From an uncultured Paracoccaceae bacterium (GTDB taxonomy: Bacteria > Pseudomonadota > Alphaproteobacteria > Rhodobacterales > Rhodobacteraceae): a stretch of 46,084 bases of DNA. Of this stretch, positions 42,519-46,084 are shown one piece after another. The notes beneath the pieces are model-generated. The model saw nothing but the letters and a program-made list of their open reading frames with translations, made no database searches and had not been told where the DNA came from. The stretch covers positions 1 through 46,084 of the forward strand of contig CAMFGW010000024.1 of the NCBI GenBank assembly GCA_945952025.1, given 5' to 3'. The position numbers and the translations under genes are program-made. Position 1 is the stretch's first letter; the number at the start of each line of letters is the position of its first letter.

Positions 42519-43109
42519 TCACAGGTGCAGGTCGACACGGGGCGGCGGACCCGTCCCGGAAGCTGGCCTGGCGGCTGACACCGGATGGCCGGGGTAGGGC
42601 GCCTGCACTGGTGCCTGCATTGTCGCCCGCTCTGGCGCCGGACTGGTCCCGGCCGCTTCGGCAAGGCCGTGCGGCGCATGATCCTGTGACCTGTCTGCCT
42701 TGGCGCCAAGCCCTTCACCAACTGGCGGCCGGATCGCCTCTGCCCGGTCCCGCGTCGCGCGGCGTTGGGCTTCGGCTTCCAGCACGTTGATTGGGAAGGC
42801 AGGCGGCGGCCCGACCTTATTTGTCGACAGCGCGATGCGCGCCAGTTCAGAACCGACCGGCGGCTCGGGCGTGGCCTCTGCTGATCGGGGTGGACGGGTT
42901 GCCACGTCCGTGTCGCTACCGCCCGGCAAGGTCGCCCGGCGCGGCAAGGGACGATCCCGCCCATCGTTTCGCGCCAGATCGGCGCCGTCCTGCGCGGCAC
43001 CGCCGCCGCCCGGCTGCCCGACCGGCGCAAGGGACAAGACGGCCCGGACCGGCCCCGTGACCGAGGCGATTGGCTGGCCTGTGATCGGCCGGATGACGAA
43101 ATCGCTCAT
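42519..43109 (-). CDS. Proline-rich hypothetical protein
   Basis: A 196-residue open frame starting at the ATG at 43109 with AGGGAG about 9 bases upstream. Only the first 30 residues (MSDFVIRPITGQPIASVTGP...) look like a structured, repeat-like segment; the remainder is Pro/Ala/Arg-rich and probably disordered. It has no cysteines, no membrane segment and no known domain. The convergent overlap-free layout and the ribosome-binding site support it as a gene, but its composition is also what a chance frame gives in such GC-rich DNA. Confidence 0.45.
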   Translation of the reverse strand: MSDFVIRPITGQPIASVTGPVRAVLSLAPVGQPGGGGAAQDGADLARNDGRDRPLPRRATLPGGSDTDVATRPPRSAEATPEPPVGSELARIALSTNKVGPPPAFPINVLEAEAQRRATRDRAEAIRPPVGEGLGAKADRSQDHAPHGLAEAAGTSPAPERATMQAPVQAPYPGHPVSAARPASGTGPPPRVDLHL

Positions 43110-43152
43110 ACCCAAGGACTCCCTGACGGAGCCCCCACCGTCCCCAGTCTGC

Positions 43153-43188
43153 GCCCCGGGGATTTAAGATCGGGTAAAGATCCGGGGC
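43153..43188 (-). terminator. Possible terminator hairpin after the phzF-like gene
   Basis: GCCCCGGGGA (43153-43162) and TCCGGGGC (43181-43188) are complementary with a two-base bulge and enclose an AT-rich loop. It begins at the base after the phzF-like stop codon on the minus strand. No T-run follows. Confidence 0.35.
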
Positions 43189-44007
43189 CTAGGTGGCGGG
43201 CAGGTGCAGCGTTCCGCTCAGCATCGTCACAGCACCCCCGGTGACGCCCACCCGGCCCGGCCCGACCTCGCAATCAAGCCGCGCACCCCGCGCCGACGCC
43301 TGAAACCCGGCAAGCACTGTCCGCCCCAGCTCGGCCGCCCAGTAGGGCGCGAGCGTGGCATGGATCGACCCCGTCGCCGGATCCTCGGGGATCCCGGCCT
43401 GGGGCGCGAAATAGCGCGAGGTGAAGTCGACCGGCGCGCCGTTGCCATCCTCGCCGCCTGGCGCGGTCAGCACCAGCCCGCCCGCCGGCAACAGCGCCAC
43501 CGCCGACAGGTCCGGCGCCGCCGCACGCACCGCAGCCGCATCCGGCAGGACGGCAAACAGGTTCTCGAAATTCGCGAAGACCGCGCGCGCCTCGGGAAAC
43601 AGCGCCCGTACCGCAGCCTGGGCCGCCTCCGGCGCCTCGGCCGGATCGAAGCGCGGCAGGTCGAGCCGGTAGCGCGCCTCCGCGACCTGCGTCACGACCA
43701 GTGGCCCGACCTCTTCGGTCGTCAGCCTCACCGGCCCCCGGACCCCGTGCCGCACCATCAGCACATGGACGGCGGCGAGCGTGGCATGGCCGCAAAAAGC
43801 CGCCTCGACCGTGGGCGTGAACCAGCGGATGTGCCAGCCGTCGCCGGACGGCACCACGAAGGCGGTTTCCGACAGGTTCTGCTCGGCCGCGATCCGCTGC
43901 ATCAGGGGCACCGGCAGGGCCGCGTCGGTCACGACGACGGCGGCGGGGTTTCCGGTAAAGGGGCGGTCGGCGAAGGCGTCCACCTGGATCAGTGCAAGGT
44001 CGGTCAT
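43189..44007 (-). CDS. PhzF-family isomerase/epimerase-like protein
   Basis: A 272-residue protein of the PhzF/diaminopimelate-epimerase fold. The family residues are present: DAFADRPFTGNPAAV at the start, the catalytic Glu47 in NLSETAFV, the FCGHATLA loop and DPATGSIHA near the C-terminus. PhzF enzymes isomerise hydrophobic or aromatic substrates, but most bacterial paralogues have no known reaction and no phenazine genes lie nearby. The ATG at 44007 is chosen from the family N-terminus; the frame extends further upstream. Confidence 0.85.
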   Translation of the reverse strand: MTDLALIQVDAFADRPFTGNPAAVVVTDAALPVPLMQRIAAEQNLSETAFVVPSGDGWHIRWFTPTVEAAFCGHATLAAVHVLMVRHGVRGPVRLTTEEVGPLVVTQVAEARYRLDLPRFDPAEAPEAAQAAVRALFPEARAVFANFENLFAVLPDAAAVRAAAPDLSAVALLPAGGLVLTAPGGEDGNGAPVDFTSRYFAPQAGIPEDPATGSIHATLAPYWAAELGRTVLAGFQASARGARLDCEVGPGRVGVTGGAVTMLSGTLHLPAT

Positions 44008-44106
44008 GTCATCCACGAAGGCAGGAACAAAAATGGGCCGGGCACTTGGCCCGGCCCAGGAAGAGGCATCGCCCTGGGGTGGCGAAGCCAAACCGTCGGG
44101 CCCCGA

Positions 44107-44328
44107 TCAGTCCGCGTCGCGGTCCGAATAGCCGCGCTCTGCCTCGGCAAGGGCGGCGGCGCGGGTCAGGCCGATGTCGTCAAGAAGACGGTCGTCGAGC
44201 ACTGCAAGATCACGCCGCGACCGGGCGACCGCGAGGCGTTGCAGCAGCTGTGCCCAGACACTCGGGCGCTGGACGCGGGCCGCTGTGGGCAACGCGAGGC
44301 TCCGGGACGGGGGCATACGGGACGACAT
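44107..44328 (-). CDS. DUF1127 small protein
   Basis: A 73-residue protein. The C-terminal half, RRDLAVLDDRLLDDIGLTRAAALAEAERG, is a DUF1127 domain; the N-terminal 30 residues are basic and probably disordered. Some DUF1127 proteins bind RNA and affect phosphate or sRNA-related regulation in alphaproteobacteria. AAGGAGAGG precedes the ATG. It is divergent from the MocR-type regulator and may be its target. Alternative: an independent stress protein. Confidence 0.88.
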   Translation of the reverse strand: MSSRMPPSRSLALPTAARVQRPSVWAQLLQRLAVARSRRDLAVLDDRLLDDIGLTRAAALAEAERGYSDRDAD

Positions 44329-44533
44329 GATCCTCTCCTTGTATCAACACAATGCAAATCATCTTGCAATAGAAGGCTACAATGGCCTAAAGTCAGCTAC
44401 CAGCCAAACATTGTCACGGTCACAATTCTGCCTGCCCTTGTATAGCTGCCGTTGTATGCCGACCCATCACCCCGTTCATTGTGCCGCCCGTTTCCTCGTC
44501 CGCTGCCCCGCCCGTCGCATGAAGGAACGTCCG
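44329..44533. promoter_or_regulatory. Divergent regulatory region with three TTGTAT sites and a palindrome
   Basis: Less GC-rich than the surroundings. TTGTAT occurs at 44339-44344, 44438-44443 and 44452-44457; the last two are direct repeats 14 bases apart. ATTGT and ACAAT arms flank CACGGTC (44410-44426). MocR regulators typically bind direct or inverted repeats in such divergent regions, so these are candidate sites for the downstream regulator acting on itself and DUF1127. Confidence 0.4.
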
Positions 44534-45940
44534 ATGACCAAAGCCTGGCACCCCGACATTTCCGCCTTCGACGGGCCGAAATACCTGGCGCTGGCCCGGG
44601 CGCTGCGCGAGTCGGTGCGGGACGGCCATCTGACCGAGGGCACGCGCCTGCCGCCGGTGCGGGAACTGGCCTGGGCCCTGTCGGTGACGCCCGGGACCGT
44701 GGCCCGCGCCTACCAGATCGTCACGCAGGAAGGGCTGTTGGAGGCGACGGTCGGGCGCGGAACCTTCGTTGCGACCCGCATGCCGCGCCTCGGTCCGACG
44801 CAGCCGATGTTCGTCGACCCGCCGCCTGTGGATGCGCTGAGCCGCCCCTTGACCGACCTGCGCTCGCCCTGCCTGCCAGAGGTCGGCCAGGCGGCGGCGC
44901 TGTCGGCGATCCTCGTGGACCTGGCGGGGCGGCTTGGACCGGAACAATTGCACTATCCATCGTCACAAAGCGACCTGCCTCTGCGTCGCGCCTATGCCGC
45001 CTGGCTGGCCGACCAGGCGCTCGGCCCTTTCGGGCCCGAGGATATTGTGCTGACGCTCGGCGGACAAAATGCGCTCATTGTCGCGCTGCAATGTTGCCTC
45101 AGGGGCGAACGGCCGCACATTTTCTGCGAGGAGCTGTCCTATTCCGGCTTTCGCCGCGCCGCGCGGCTGAACCGGGCAGAGGTCGATCCGGTGGCGATCG
45201 ACGATCAGGGCATGATCCCGGCGGCCCTTGATGCCGCCTGCCGCCGCACGGGCGGCCGCATCATCTGCCTGACGCCCGAGGCGCAGAACCCGACCGCCGC
45301 CGCCATGGGCCTTGAGCGGCGGATCGAACTCGTGCGGGTCGCGCGCGCGCATGATCTGCAGATCCTTGAAGACAATTGCTATTCCGTGCCGCGCGCCGCC
45401 GAACCCTCGCTCAGGGCGCTGGCGCCAGAGCGGACCTGGCACCTGACCAGCCTGTCGAAAAGCATCTCGGCCGGGCTGCGCTTTGGCGGCATCATCTGCC
45501 CGACGGGGCTGGGCGAGGCCGGCCGGATGGCGGCGCAGCACCAGTATTTCGGCCTGCCGCGGCCGATCACCGACATCATGCTGGCGCTCCTGCAATCGGG
45601 CGAGGCCACGCGGCTTCGCGACCGGGTGCAGGAAGAGATGGCTCGCAGGCTCGAGGTAGCGCTGAACATTCTGGGCCGCTTTCCTTTGCGCTGGCAGAGG
45701 GGGCTGAGCTTCCTCTGGCTGCCCCTGCCGCGCGGCTGGCGGGGGTCGACCTTCACCCGGCAGGCCGAGGCGGCCGGCGTCCTGATCCGGTCGGCGGACG
45801 AATATGCCGCCGTCGACGGCCGGGCACCGAGCGCGGTGCGCATCGCCTTGTCCGGGGTCCTGCCGGACGAAGAGTTCCGGGCGGCCCTGACCACGCTCGC
45901 CCGCCTGCTGGATTCTCCGCCGGACGAGATCGCGGTCTGA
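44534..45940 (+). CDS. MocR-family regulator (GntR HTH fused to aminotransferase domain)
   Basis: A 468-residue fusion. Residues about 10-85 form a GntR winged helix (TRLPPVRELAWALSVTPGTVARAY, then EGLLEATVGRGTFVA). The rest is a fold type I aminotransferase domain with the PLP-binding lysine in TSLSKSISAGLRFGG. Members sense amino acids, amines or PLP and usually control an adjacent gene. Here the divergent partner is DUF1127. The ATG at 44534 follows GAAGGAACG; the ATG at 44519 is an alternative. The effector is unknown. Confidence 0.9.
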   Translation: MTKAWHPDISAFDGPKYLALARALRESVRDGHLTEGTRLPPVRELAWALSVTPGTVARAYQIVTQEGLLEATVGRGTFVATRMPRLGPTQPMFVDPPPVDALSRPLTDLRSPCLPEVGQAAALSAILVDLAGRLGPEQLHYPSSQSDLPLRRAYAAWLADQALGPFGPEDIVLTLGGQNALIVALQCCLRGERPHIFCEELSYSGFRRAARLNRAEVDPVAIDDQGMIPAALDAACRRTGGRIICLTPEAQNPTAAAMGLERRIELVRVARAHDLQILEDNCYSVPRAAEPSLRALAPERTWHLTSLSKSISAGLRFGGIICPTGLGEAGRMAAQHQYFGLPRPITDIMLALLQSGEATRLRDRVQEEMARRLEVALNILGRFPLRWQRGLSFLWLPLPRGWRGSTFTRQAEAAGVLIRSADEYAAVDGRAPSAVRIALSGVLPDEEFRAALTTLARLLDSPPDEIAV

Positions 45941-46042
45941 GATCGGCCGGCTCGACATTTGGGGGCCGGGCCGGGCGGGAAAGGGAACCGCGACCCGCGT
46001 TTCCCCCGACCGTGTGGGAACGGTGCCGCTGGACCGCGCGTG

Positions 46043-46084
46043 TCACAGATCAACGAAGGCCGGCGCCTGCCCCGGTGGGCGCAT
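46043..46084 (-). CDS. Possible C-terminal end of a minus-strand gene
   Basis: Reading in from the right edge on the minus strand gives 13 sense codons (MRPPGQAPAFVDL) and a TGA at 46043-46045. The segment is too short to identify. It is equally possible that no gene is present. Confidence 0.2.
   Translation of the reverse strand: MRPPGQAPAFVDL

Noticed and set aside
1-46084. CRISPR array, IS element, rRNA or tRNA genes
   Set aside because: I saw no regularly spaced repeats, transposase motifs, rRNA-like stretches or cloverleaf patterns. A tool-based scan could still find a tRNA I missed.

Overview
The window looks like chromosomal DNA of a high-GC alphaproteobacterium, most likely a member of the Rhodobacteraceae/Paracoccaceae. 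The evidence is very high third-position GC, dense operons with ATGA-type overlaps, and characteristic neighbourhoods: sufD / two YIP1-like membrane proteins / sufS; argS / SPOR / nagZ / scpA / scpB; xerD divergent from aroK-aroB; and a DUF1127 gene divergent from a MocR regulator. I see no prophage, IS element, CRISPR array, rRNA or tRNA.

Layout. (1) 1-3220, + strand: the end of a suf iron-sulfur assembly operon (sufD tail, two small membrane proteins, sufS), ending in a glycosyltransferase-like gene. (2) 3247-5430, - strand: a lipoprotein-type subtilisin with a C-terminal beta-barrel. (3) 5857-11193, + strand: an APC permease, a GlpA-like dehydrogenase with a BFD domain, a second flavoprotein and a glycerol-kinase-like FGGY kinase. 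This is a catabolic set for glycerol or a glycerol-like compound. (4) 11252-14470: a DUF924 gene, lpd and an MFS gene. (5) 14532-19870: argS, SPOR, nagZ, scpA, scpB (translation, envelope, chromosome segregation). (6) 19871-22961, - strand: a polyprenyl-phosphate glycosyltransferase and a GT-C membrane glycosyltransferase. (7) 23267-30336, + strand: a carnitine / gamma-butyrobetaine catabolic cluster. (8) 30411-31929, - strand: arsC, an AqpS-like channel and a small acidic protein. (9) 32041-33979, - strand: an entericidin-like peptide gene and a YejA-like binding protein. (10) about 34062-34171, + strand: a candidate orphan small RNA with its own promoter and terminator. (11) 34315-39811: bdhA, xerD, two uncharacterised envelope-type genes, aroK and aroB. 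(12) 39831-42511: a candidate RutR-type operator followed by preT-preA for pyrimidine reduction. (13) 42519-46084: a proline-rich hypothetical, a PhzF-like enzyme, DUF1127 and a MocR regulator.

The most coherent system is region 7. Together its enzymes could activate gamma-butyrobetaine with an NDP-forming CoA ligase, desaturate and hydrate it (CaiA/CaiD-like) to carnitinyl-CoA, release carnitine, oxidise it with a carnitine dehydrogenase-thioesterase fusion, and cleave dehydrocarnitine with a BKACE enzyme to betainyl-CoA and acetoacetate. The thioesterase domain would then give glycine betaine. A low-GC, cysteine-rich secreted protein of unknown function sits inside the cluster, and a near-perfect pair of 48-bp inverted repeats splits it. 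The substrate chain is inferred from family membership and gene order. No transporter or regulator for it is visible here.
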